This document shows positions 16,791-24,064 of a DNA stretch of 41,797 bases, one piece after another. The number at the start of each line of letters is the position of its first letter. The stretch's first letter is position 1. Below the pieces are notes generated by a model, which did no database searches, was not told the DNA's origin, and saw only the letters and a program-made list of their open reading frames with translations. The DNA comes from an uncultured Eubacteriales bacterium (lineage in GTDB: Bacteria > Bacillota > Clostridia > Lachnospirales > Lachnospiraceae): the NCBI GenBank assembly GCA_900314555.1, contig OMVQ01000028.1:1-41797 (forward strand). The letters run 5' to 3'. The position numbers were made by a program, and so were the translations under genes.

Positions 16791-18623
16791 ATGAAAAAAT
16801 TTAATCAAAAATTTCTATCAGTGCTTTTACTTATTGTATTAGTATGTACATCTTGTAGAAGCGTTACCATCAACAACAAACCTGATTCTAAGGATTCAGA
16901 GATTACTACTTCAGATAAAGATAATGAGGCTAACACAAATGATCCTGAAGAAGCAACGGCTGAACAGAAGAAATTTGACACATTTACTTCAGATTTATTT
17001 AAGGAAATAGTGTCTGAAAGCTCGCTATCTGTTCATTCATACTTCTCATATCCTGAAGATTATGGCTTTAAGAACTGTCCATATACTCTTGGTGATGCAT
17101 CTAAGGAATCATTTGATGAGGATAATGATAAAGCTCAAAAATATCTTGATGAACTTACTGACTTTAATTATGACTATTTAACTGATAACCAGAAACTTAC
17201 ATATGATATTTTAAAAACTGATTTAGAAGATTCCCTTAATTTCAGTGATTTTTACCTTTATGAAGATTATCTTTCCCCAATGTCGGGTATACAGACTTCT
17301 CTTCCATCATTCCTTGGAGAATTTGAGTTTAATGCCAAGTCTGATGTTAAGGATTATATTGAGTTAATTAAACTTATACCTGATTATTATGACAGTGTTA
17401 TGACTTATGAGACGGAAAAGGCTGAAAAAGGTATGGGAATTCCTGATTTCTGGATTGATTCTCTTATTGATTCCTGCAACGAATTTATCAGTAATACTGA
17501 TAATCATTTTCTTATTACAACTTTTAATGATAAGATAAACAAATTATCTGACATTGATTCATCTGAAAAGGATAACTATATTAAAGAGAATACTGATATA
17601 GTTAAAAATTCAATATTACCAGCCTATCAGAAGATGATTTCTTCTTTATCTTCATTAAAGGGCAAATGTAAAAACGAGGGTGGTTTGTGCAATTATGAAA
17701 ACGGTAAAAAATATTATGAGCTTCTTGTAAGAGACCTCACATCTTCCGATAAGACAGTTTCAGAAATTAAAGATATGCTTAATAAGAAACTCAAGAAAGA
17801 CCTTAATTCAATTATGGTACTTTCTTATAAAGATGCCGATTTATATGATAAGATGGATAAATACTCTTTTGATACATCTGATCCGGATACAATTTTAAAA
17901 CACTTACTTGGTGAAATTACTGCTGATTTTCCGGAGGGATATGACACAAATTACACTGTATCTGATGTACCAAAGGATATTGAGAAATACGAGAATCCTG
18001 CTTATTACTATATTCCACATATAGATAATACATCTAAGAATAATATCTATATTAACAGAAATGAAACTTATAAAGATATGGATTTATATCCTGTACTTGC
18101 ACATGAAGGGTTCCCTGGACATATGTATCAGACAACATATTTCCAGAATACTAATCCTGATCTTATCAGAAATCTGTTAAGATACACAGGTTATATCGAA
18201 GGCTGGGGACTTTATGCTGAGTTATACAGTTTTGATTATTCTGGTCAGGATAAGGATACTATCAAGTTCAATAAAGCTATGCAATGTCTGTCATATGATG
18301 TTTACTGTCTTGCAGATATAGGTATTCATTATGATGGCTGGAGCAGACAGGAGACTAAAGATTTCATAACCTCAATCGGATATGATGAGTCTGTTGGCGA
18401 TGATATTTTCGAAACACTTGTCGAAGATCCGGCTGTATATCTCGCATACTATATTGGTTATCTTGAATTTACTGATATGAAAGAAACTGCAGAGTCAGAG
18501 TTAGGCGACCAGTTTAATGCAAAAGCCTTTCATAAATTTATTCTTGATATAGGTCCTGCACAATTTGAAATTATTAAAGACAGATTTGACATCTGGCTTT
18601 CAAAACAGAAAACTACTGCTTGA
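16791..18623 (+). CDS. DUF885 family lipoprotein, putative zinc metallopeptidase
   Basis: The 610-residue protein has a lipoprotein signal peptide (FLSVLLLIVLVCTSC) and a Ser/Asp/Glu-rich linker, and is then a DUF885-family protein. The family has an HExxxxH-like zinc motif, seen here as HEGFPGHMYQT near residue 440, with RYTGYIEGWGLYAELYSFDY downstream supplying another likely Glu ligand. It should be anchored on the outer face of the membrane, and family members are thought to be peptidases. An upstream in-frame ATG at 16761 exists, but the GGAGGG site and signal peptide fix the start at 16791. It has its own promoter and no operon partner. Confidence 0.88.
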   Translation: MKKFNQKFLSVLLLIVLVCTSCRSVTINNKPDSKDSEITTSDKDNEANTNDPEEATAEQKKFDTFTSDLFKEIVSESSLSVHSYFSYPEDYGFKNCPYTLGDASKESFDEDNDKAQKYLDELTDFNYDYLTDNQKLTYDILKTDLEDSLNFSDFYLYEDYLSPMSGIQTSLPSFLGEFEFNAKSDVKDYIELIKLIPDYYDSVMTYETEKAEKGMGIPDFWIDSLIDSCNEFISNTDNHFLITTFNDKINKLSDIDSSEKDNYIKENTDIVKNSILPAYQKMISSLSSLKGKCKNEGGLCNYENGKKYYELLVRDLTSSDKTVSEIKDMLNKKLKKDLNSIMVLSYKDADLYDKMDKYSFDTSDPDTILKHLLGEITADFPEGYDTNYTVSDVPKDIEKYENPAYYYIPHIDNTSKNNIYINRNETYKDMDLYPVLAHEGFPGHMYQTTYFQNTNPDLIRNLLRYTGYIEGWGLYAELYSFDYSGQDKDTIKFNKAMQCLSYDVYCLADIGIHYDGWSRQETKDFITSIGYDESVGDDIFETLVEDPAVYLAYYIGYLEFTDMKETAESELGDQFNAKAFHKFILDIGPAQFEIIKDRFDIWLSKQKTTA

Positions 18624-18788
18624 CAACTTAAAAATCATAGACTACAATATCTCTCGTTGTAAATATGCTTACATTCCGGTATTTAATTATACTTTAGAAT
18701 ATAATTAATTATTTACTTGTATATGTCCTATGTACTTTAGAAATATATAATGTATATTTACAATATGGATAACTTTTTACAATTTAAT

Positions 18789-18830
18789 AAGACAGTTCGT
18801 AACCATCCTGTCTATAAACAAAACTAGGGA
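18789..18830 (+). ncRNA. preQ1-I-like riboswitch aptamer
   Basis: The P1 stem AGACAG/CTGTCT (18790-18795 with 18808-18813) encloses the loop TTCGTAACCATC. It is followed by the A-rich tail ATAAACAAAACTAGGG (18814-18829). This is the small H-type layout of class I preQ1 riboswitches: the loop shares GTAAC with the Thermoanaerobacter tengcongensis aptamer as I remember it, and the AAACTA-type tail resembles the Bacillus one. A tail-loop pairing using GG and CC would form P2. The downstream genes encode a queuine-lyase-like enzyme and a queuosine-precursor transporter, which fits the ligand. The rest of 18624-18788 is AT-rich with no gene. I did not find a convincing promoter. Confidence 0.7.
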
Positions 18831-18868
18831 CTATTATACTTTTATTTTTGTATGTAAATTTTGACTAT

Positions 18869-18900
18869 ATACTCCTACAGTTTTGTAGGAGTATTTTTAA
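18869..18900 (+). terminator. Riboswitch expression-platform terminator
   Basis: ATACTCCTAC pairs perfectly with GTAGGAGTAT around AGTTTT, followed by TTTTAATTT, and ends just upstream of the queL-like gene's AAAGG site. The aptamer tail TAGGG (18825-18829) can pair with CTCCTA (18872-18877) as an antiterminator. Ligand binding would free the terminator and switch the genes off. Confidence 0.8.
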
Positions 18901-18917
18901 TTTGAAAGGTAAAAACA

Positions 18918-19640
18918 ATGGCGAATACAGATAACTCTTCATTAGAGCGTTATTCGATAATCACAGAGAAAAATCCCCGCGAAATCACTCTGCTTCGTGG
19001 TAATGGATGTAAATGGCTAAAATGCCGATTCTGTAATTATCATCTAGACCGCTGCCTTGATGAAGAACAAAATTTTATCCTCAATAAAGAGGTTCTTGAC
19101 AAAGTATCCGGCATCTATGCAAAACTTGAAGTTATTAACTCTGGTAGTTTTGTAGATTTAGATGCAAAGACTATGAATTATATTATCACAAAATGTGTCG
19201 AAAAAAATATTTCCGAAATACATTTTGAATGTCATTATATGCATAAGGATAAGGTTGCAGATTTACGCAAACTTTTTGCCGGCAACGGTATCGATGTAAA
19301 AATTAAAATCGGTGTCGAAACTTTTGATTCCTTATTCAGAGAGGCCTATCTGGTTAAGGGAATTGATACAGATTCTCCTGTAGAAATCGCAAAATACTTT
19401 GATGAAGTATGTCTGTTGCAAGGTATTCCAGGTCAGACCTCCGAAAGTATGATTAACGATATTGAAACAGGACTTAAATATTTTGAAAGAGTATGCGTAA
19501 ATATTATGGTGGACAATGGTATGCCTATACGACCTGATCCACGTGTCATCAAAAATTTTATAGAAAATGTTTATCCACTCTATATCAACAACAATCGTGT
19601 AGATATTTTACTTAATAACACTGATTTTGGTGTTGGTTGA
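18918..19640 (+). CDS. queL: Radical SAM enzyme, probable queuine lyase QueL
   Basis: The 240-residue protein is a short radical SAM enzyme. Its cluster motif is CKWLKCRFC (residues about 31-39), giving CX4CX2C rather than the usual CX3CX2C, followed by NYHLDRC. Later features include GSFVDLDAKTM, EIHFECHYMH and LLQGIPGQTSESM. QueL, described in Clostridioides difficile and relatives, cleaves queuine to preQ1 for reuse by tRNA-guanine transglycosylase. The call rests on size, motif style, the preQ1-type riboswitch and the YhhQ gene 28 bases downstream. An AAAGG site precedes the ATG. Another small radical SAM in queuosine or tRNA metabolism is the main alternative. Confidence 0.7.
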   Translation: MANTDNSSLERYSIITEKNPREITLLRGNGCKWLKCRFCNYHLDRCLDEEQNFILNKEVLDKVSGIYAKLEVINSGSFVDLDAKTMNYIITKCVEKNISEIHFECHYMHKDKVADLRKLFAGNGIDVKIKIGVETFDSLFREAYLVKGIDTDSPVEIAKYFDEVCLLQGIPGQTSESMINDIETGLKYFERVCVNIMVDNGMPIRPDPRVIKNFIENVYPLYINNNRVDILLNNTDFGVG

Positions 19641-19668
19641 AATTAACTTTGAAAGGATAACTATAAAA

Positions 19669-20379
19669 ATGACTAACGAATTATTATTAATCTTAAGTAT
19701 AATCGGAATCTATGGTTCCGTATTATTATGGCTCTATCTTTTTGGAAAACAGGGTCTTATGGCTTTCACAACATTTGCCACAATAACAGCTAATATTGAA
19801 GTTCTGGTTATGGTAAAAGCTTTCGGCATGGAAATGACTCTCGGAAATATCCTATTTGCCGCAACATTTTTAGTAACTGATATTCTTAGCGAATTATATG
19901 GTAAAGAAACTTCAAAAAGAGCTGTTAATATAGGTATTATAACTTCACTTACAATGATTTTCCTTACATATTCGTGGATGTGGTACAAACCTGCTGCTTC
20001 AGACTGGGCATACCCATCTATTAAAACCATATTTTCAAATACACCCCGACTTATGTTCGTAAGTCTTTTAGTATATGCAATTGTCCAGAAATTCGATGTA
20101 TGGGCCTATCATAAATGGTGGAATTTTACTACTAAGAAATGCGGAGATAAAAAAAGATATCTCTGGGTAAGAAATAATGGTTCGACACTCGTTTCACAAT
20201 TTTTAAATAACCTGTTATTTACATTTGGTGCATTCCTTGGAGTACATTCTTTCAAAACATTAATAAATATTGTTATATCAAGCTATGTAATATTTATCGT
20301 AACAAGTCTTGCAGATACTCCTATTGTATATCTCGCCAGAATAATTCCACGCGGAGTTCTTAATAAAGAAGATAATTAA
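19669..20379 (+). CDS. yhhQ: YhhQ family queuosine-precursor transporter
   Basis: The 236-residue membrane protein of the COG1738/vitamin-uptake-like family has about six helices. Conserved segments are NILFAATFLVTDILSELYGK (about residues 61-80), RAVNIGI, VQKFDVWAYHKWW, WVRNNGSTLVSQFLNNLLFT and FIVTSLADTPIVYLARII. E. coli YhhQ imports preQ0 and preQ1, and some homologues take queuine. Next to QueL it probably brings in queuine or preQ1. The frame opens earlier at 19627, but the family start MTNELLLI and an AAAGGA 11 bases upstream favour 19669. It is co-transcribed with queL under the riboswitch and ends at a strong terminator. Confidence 0.92.
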   Translation: MTNELLLILSIIGIYGSVLLWLYLFGKQGLMAFTTFATITANIEVLVMVKAFGMEMTLGNILFAATFLVTDILSELYGKETSKRAVNIGIITSLTMIFLTYSWMWYKPAASDWAYPSIKTIFSNTPRLMFVSLLVYAIVQKFDVWAYHKWWNFTTKKCGDKKRYLWVRNNGSTLVSQFLNNLLFTFGAFLGVHSFKTLINIVISSYVIFIVTSLADTPIVYLARIIPRGVLNKEDN

Positions 20380-20405
20380 CCCCCATATCTTAACCCGCAT
20401 CCAGA

Positions 20406-20467
20406 AGAGAAAATAATATATTTTTAAAGTTCTTTGAAAACTTTAAAAGTATATTATTTTCTCTTTT
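20406..20467 (+). terminator. Strong terminator after the queuine operon
   Basis: AGAGAAAATAATATA pairs perfectly with TATATTATTTTCTCT, with further inner pairing (AAAGTT/AACTTT), followed by TTTA. The start of the next promoter overlaps its 3' end. Confidence 0.85.
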
Positions 20468-20493
20468 ACTTATCCCACAAAATGAAGTATAAT
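20465..20493 (+). promoter_or_regulatory. Predicted promoter of the 54-residue ORF
   Basis: TTTACT (20465-20470), a 17-base spacer and TATAAT (20488-20493) are present. The transcript would start near 20500, just before the large hairpin at 20517. Confidence 0.55.
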
Positions 20494-20516
20494 ATAAATA
20501 GAATTATTTGTGAATA

Positions 20517-20558
20517 AACTATAAAATGTGTGTAGCAGACATCACACATTTTATAGTT
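20517..20558 (+). other. Perfect 16-base-pair hairpin in a 5' leader
   Basis: AACTATAAAATGTGTG and CACACATTTTATAGTT pair without mismatch around a 10-base loop. There is no T-run directly after it (ATGTGCTTTTGT). It starts about 17 bases after the predicted transcription start and ends 33 bases before the next gene, so it looks like a 5' stabilising structure or a weak attenuator. Confidence 0.5.
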
Positions 20559-20590
20559 ATGTGCTTTTGTCTGTAGAATGGAGGTATCTT

Positions 20591-20755
20591 ATGGAAAATC
20601 TTTTTAATTTAGACGATTTAGCTGATGCATTAGCTACATTTAATTCAATAGATGAGGAAAAAACCGAACGTATTCTTAATTCCAATATGTCCGAGGAAAT
20701 GCTTGCATCACAGAGACGTTATGAAGAATACATAATGAAGAATACTGAGAATTAA
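20591..20755 (+). CDS. Small 54-residue protein of unknown function
   Basis: The ORF encodes a soluble, acidic, helical peptide (MENLFNLDDLADALATFNSI ... YEEYIMKN). A GGAGG six bases before the ATG and the upstream promoter and leader hairpin support real expression. I do not recognise it. It has no membrane segment, Cys pair or toxin-like charge. It is followed, after a second hairpin, by an XRE regulator, and may be functionally paired with it. Confidence 0.65.
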   Translation: MENLFNLDDLADALATFNSIDEEKTERILNSNMSEEMLASQRRYEEYIMKNTEN

Positions 20756-20760
20756 AATAT

Positions 20761-20829
20761 GAATTCTATGACTATAGATAAGCATAAATTATAAGATAAT
20801 CATATTTATGCGAATCATAGAAGTAATTC
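20761..20829. other. Two-part hairpin between the small ORF and the XRE gene
   Basis: The inner stem GCATAAAT/ATTTATGC (20782-20789 with 20804-20811) sits inside an outer imperfect stem (GAATTCTATGA with TCATAGAAGTAATTC). There is no T-run. The hairpin fills nearly the whole intergenic gap and may separate the expression levels of the two genes. Confidence 0.4.
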
Positions 20830-20847
20830 GTTAATATGGAGGAATAA

Positions 20848-21333
20848 ATGGGAAAGAAAGCAACTAAAGCGGCCGACAATATGTATTGTATTGCAAGATA
20901 TGAGGCTGCTGAACAGAACGAAGCATTTTCCAGTCGCGAAAAAGCTTCTGAAATACTTAACATCGACAGAACAAGACTTGCAAACATTGAATTAGGAAAT
21001 ATTGTTCCTTATCCTGAAGAAGTTTTAGCTATGTCAAAACAATATAATGCACCTGAACTTTGCAATTCGCATTGTGCTGAGCAATGTCCAATCGGTCAGC
21101 ATACAATTTCAAAAGTAACAATTGATGATTTTGACCGATTATCATTAAAAGTATTAGGTTCTATAAAAGATATTGACAGTATAAGAGTTTCTCTTATTGC
21201 AATTTCAGAGGACGGAACAATTGACAGTTCAGAAATAGAAGAATTCAAAAACATTCTTGAATCATTAGAAAAGATTTCAAATAATGCTAATGCATTAAAA
21301 ATATGGGCTGAGAAAAATATTAAATTTGAATAA
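20848..21333 (+). CDS. XRE-type helix-turn-helix regulator
   Basis: The 161-residue protein has an N-terminal HTH (SSREKASEILNIDRTRLANI, ELGNIVPYPEEVLAMSKQYN, residues about 26-70). A Cys/His cluster ELCNSHCAEQCPIGQ (about 72-86) follows, then a helical C-terminal region. The HTH-plus-Cys-cluster form is common in clostridial genomes, often near phage-like or regulatory genes, and the Cys cluster might bind a metal. GGAGG precedes the ATG. Targets are unknown; it could control the small gene upstream or the glycosyltransferase downstream. Confidence 0.8.
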   Translation: MGKKATKAADNMYCIARYEAAEQNEAFSSREKASEILNIDRTRLANIELGNIVPYPEEVLAMSKQYNAPELCNSHCAEQCPIGQHTISKVTIDDFDRLSLKVLGSIKDIDSIRVSLIAISEDGTIDSSEIEEFKNILESLEKISNNANALKIWAEKNIKFE

Positions 21334-21407
21334 TTTTTATTTGAAATCAAGCTCTTAAATCTTACTCGCAATTCTGCGGATTTAATATATGCAGAATGGA
21401 GATTACT

Positions 21408-22613
21408 ATGAAGAAGAAAATCATTTTATTCAAGGGTGGAGTTGAAACCTTAGGTTTTTTCTCTATCCAGTTAGCCAATGCATTTGAAGAAATGGGATAT
21501 CAGACATTTATATTTGATATGGAAGACCAATTTAACAGTTTTAATAAACTTATTAACTTCTGTCATAAAGGCGAAGCGACAATAATTACTTTTAACTTTA
21601 TTGGTCTGAGTGGCGAAACAATATTTTATTCTGAAAATCATTTATTTTTTGATGATTATAAAATTCATTGTTTGAATATAGTTGTGGACCACCCTTTCTA
21701 TTATTATAAAAATTATTGCAGATTACCTAAGAATTATATGCAGTTTTGTATTGATAAAAAGCATCTGCAATATATGAAAAGATTTTATAGTAATATTGAA
21801 TTAGGTCCATTTCTTCCACTTGCCGGAACTTCTTATGCCGATATTAATGCCAATATTGATATTACGTTTAATAAATCTATTGATTATGGTAATTTTCTAA
21901 GTAAACGCAATATAGATATTATTTTTACGGGAAATTATACTCCTCCGTCTGATTTTGAACCACAAATCAACAGACTCGGAGAGGATTATTCCGTATTCTA
22001 CAAAAATATTATTGATGATTTGATAGCTCACCCTTATCTTGATATTGCCGAAGCTTTTGAACAACATCTTGTAGCAGAAATTGAAGATATTTCAGATAGT
22101 GACCTTAATACCTGTATGGCAAATATGATATTTATAGATTTATATATTCGTTTCTATATGCGTGGCAAAGTCGTCAAAACATTAGTTGATAATGGTTTTA
22201 AGGTAGATGTCTTTGGTAATGGTCTGGATATGCAGACGTATAAGCATCCTGAGAATCTGATAATGCATGGCGGTGTTAATTCGCTTACGTGCCTTAAGAA
22301 GCTTGCGACTTCAAAAATTTCGCTAAATGTGATGCCATGGTTTAAAGATGGAGCGCATGACCGCATTTTCAATGCCGCAATGAATGGCGCTGTTAATCTT
22401 AGTGATGGCAGTAAATATCTGCACGAAATTTTTGACAATAAAAATGCTATTGCTTTCTATGATTTATCAAAGATTGATGATTTACCGGAAATTACACATA
22501 TGTTATTGTCTAATCCTGATAAAATGATTTCGATGTCACAGAATGCCTACAATATAACAAGTAATTTTCATACTTGGAGGCAGAGAGCAAAGATTCTAGA
22601 AAAGTATTTGTAA
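21408..22613 (+). CDS. CgeB-like (YkvP-type) glycosyltransferase
   Basis: The 401-residue protein has the split Rossmann plan of a GT-B glycosyltransferase. The N-terminal half includes KKIILFKGGVETLGFFSIQL and the central part IDIIFTGNYTPP. The C-terminal half is like the glycosyl transferase domain of CgeB/YkvP spore-maturation proteins: VDVFGNGLD, GGVNSLTCLKKLATSKISLN, MPWFKDGAHDRIFNAAMNGA and SDGSKYLHEIFDNKNAIAFY. A sugar-transfer role on a surface glycan, flagellin or peptide is likely, with unknown donor and acceptor. The GGAGA site supports the second ATG at 21408 rather than 21396. It follows the XRE gene by 74 bases with no terminator between. Confidence 0.82.
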   Translation: MKKKIILFKGGVETLGFFSIQLANAFEEMGYQTFIFDMEDQFNSFNKLINFCHKGEATIITFNFIGLSGETIFYSENHLFFDDYKIHCLNIVVDHPFYYYKNYCRLPKNYMQFCIDKKHLQYMKRFYSNIELGPFLPLAGTSYADINANIDITFNKSIDYGNFLSKRNIDIIFTGNYTPPSDFEPQINRLGEDYSVFYKNIIDDLIAHPYLDIAEAFEQHLVAEIEDISDSDLNTCMANMIFIDLYIRFYMRGKVVKTLVDNGFKVDVFGNGLDMQTYKHPENLIMHGGVNSLTCLKKLATSKISLNVMPWFKDGAHDRIFNAAMNGAVNLSDGSKYLHEIFDNKNAIAFYDLSKIDDLPEITHMLLSNPDKMISMSQNAYNITSNFHTWRQRAKILEKYL

Positions 22614-22631
22614 TATATTTATAACTATATT

Positions 22632-22659
22632 TTGCAACTAATTTAGCAGATTGTATAAG
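22632..22659 (+). promoter_or_regulatory. Predicted promoter of the small alarmone synthetase gene
   Basis: TTGCAA (22632-22637), a 16-base spacer and TATAAG (22654-22659) are present. A 7-base-pair hairpin (ATTCAGG/CCTGAAT, 22691-22712) in the leader ends shortly before the coding region. An overlapping imperfect hairpin, CAGATTG/CAATCTG (22649-22681), may instead end the glycosyltransferase transcript. Confidence 0.5.
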
Positions 22660-22745
22660 GGTGTAATACAAAGCAATCTGTTTAATATCAATTCAGGCGT
22701 TTCAACCTGAATCCTATTAATATAATGAAAGGTACGGTTTTTACT

Positions 22746-23435
22746 ATGGAGGAAAATTTAGATGAAGAATTTTTCGCAGAAATGCTTAACAGCAAAAAAG
22801 GAGAATTAGCTATTAAGCAGGCTGAAAAATTCAAAGAAATAATGTGCTGGTATGGTTGTGCAATTCGTGAGGTACGCACAAAACTTGAAGTGTTAAATGA
22901 TGAATTTCAGAATACAACTGAACGTAATCCTATTGACAATATTAAATCAAGAATTAAAAAACCAATGAGCATTTATGAGAAATTAATACGAAGAGGCTTT
23001 CCTGTAACGCTAGACAGTATTCTGTATAATCTTCATGATGTAGCAGGTATCCGAGTAATCTGCCCATTTATAGATGACATTTATACGGTGGCAGATATGC
23101 TTATTGCACAGGACGATATTACTTTAATCCAGCGAAAGGATTACATCAAGAATCCTAAACCAAATGGCTATCGCAGTCTACATCTTGTGGTCGAAGTTCC
23201 AATTTTCTTATCAACCGGCAAGCAGATGATGAAGGTTGAGGTTCAGATTCGAACAATTGCTATGAATTTCTGGGCAAGCCTTGAACACCAGATTCATTAC
23301 AAGAAAAGTCAGGAAGACGTAGAAGATGTGGTCTCTCAACTTACAAATTGTGCAAATGTTATCTACGAAACTGATATGAAAATGCAAAATATTCGTAAGC
23401 AATTAGAGGCAGAGGGCAAACTTAAACTCGACTAA
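22746..23435 (+). CDS. relQ: Small alarmone synthetase (RelQ/YjbM type)
   Basis: The 229-residue protein has a lone RelA/SpoT synthetase domain without hydrolase or TGS/ACT domains, as in RelQ/SasB enzymes that make (p)ppGpp under stress. Motifs are RIKKPMSIYEKLIRRGFPVT, LHDVAGIRVICPFIDDIYTV, RKDYIKNPKPNGYRSLHLVV, and VEVQIRTIAMNFWASLEHQI followed by HYK, covering the ATP- and GDP/GTP-binding residues. An ATG at 22725 opens the frame seven codons earlier but has no binding site. For 22746 an AAAGG lies 13 bases upstream, longer than usual. A bidirectional hairpin follows the stop. Confidence 0.93.
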   Translation: MEENLDEEFFAEMLNSKKGELAIKQAEKFKEIMCWYGCAIREVRTKLEVLNDEFQNTTERNPIDNIKSRIKKPMSIYEKLIRRGFPVTLDSILYNLHDVAGIRVICPFIDDIYTVADMLIAQDDITLIQRKDYIKNPKPNGYRSLHLVVEVPIFLSTGKQMMKVEVQIRTIAMNFWASLEHQIHYKKSQEDVEDVVSQLTNCANVIYETDMKMQNIRKQLEAEGKLKLD

Positions 23436-23474
23436 AATCTTTATTGATATTTTATTAAAGTTTATATATTGTAT

Positions 23475-23530
23475 AAAAATAAAACAAGTAGGGAACTTGA
23501 TTGTGATATAACTTTCAAGTTCCTTGCTTC
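23475..23530 (-). terminator. Terminator between convergent genes
   Basis: GGAACTTGA (23492-23500) pairs with TCAAGTTCC (23515-23523), with partial extension of the stem. Reading on the minus strand it is followed by TTGTTTTATTTTT, a strong stop for the coiled-coil membrane protein gene. On the plus strand the following TGCTTCTCT is a weaker stop for relQ. Confidence 0.8.
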
Positions 23531-23531
23531 T

Positions 23532-23978
23532 CTATAACTTAACTTCTTCTGCCAGTTCTTCCTCAGCTTCCCGAAGTCGAATTTTCAATATCAAAAGTTC
23601 TTTTTCGCATATTTCCTTTTTAATACTTACAGAATCTACGCCTTTCTTCATAGCCGTCCTTCTTGCTGTTTCTAAATTGCTATTTATATACATTTCATAT
23701 ACTGGCTTTATGATGAATTTAACAATATATACAATTGCAAATGCATAGTAAAGTGGCTTTAATACCATTATAAAAGCCTTTGATACCACATTATCATAAT
23801 TGCCCCATATAGTAATGCTGTAGAACAAGAGAATCACAAGTAAAATACCAATATTTATAACGATATGTTCCTTGTAATCTCTTAACATTTTCTTTAGTCC
23901 TGCCAACTCCATTTCCTTTGTCCCTATGTCATATTTAATTTGTTCTATCTTGTACCTAAGTTCACTGGTTTTATCCAT
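23532..23978 (-). CDS. Small membrane protein with flanking coiled coils
   Basis: The 148-residue protein has an N-terminal coiled coil (about 1-38, IEQIKYDIGTKEMELAGLKK), two hydrophobic segments (about 40-57 and 70-92) and a C-terminal charged coiled coil (about 112-148, EICEKELLILKIRLREAEEE). I do not recognise a family. AGGAG precedes the ATG. It sits between relQ and the AT-rich biosynthetic operon, and its base composition is like the ordinary chromosome, so it probably marks the outside of that island. Confidence 0.65.
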   Translation of the reverse strand: MDKTSELRYKIEQIKYDIGTKEMELAGLKKMLRDYKEHIVINIGILLVILLFYSITIWGNYDNVVSKAFIMVLKPLYYAFAIVYIVKFIIKPVYEMYINSNLETARRTAMKKGVDSVSIKKEICEKELLILKIRLREAEEELAEEVKL

Positions 23979-24064
23979 ATGTTTCTCCTATTTGTTTCAT
24001 TCAATAATGTCTTATATGTTGAATCTATTAATTATATCATGCTTAAACTTTATTTTTACTTAAT

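Noticed and set aside
20591..21333. Classic toxin-antitoxin pair
   Set aside because: The 54-residue protein has no toxin-like features, the genes are separated by 92 bases rather than overlapping, and the regulator is larger than usual antitoxins.
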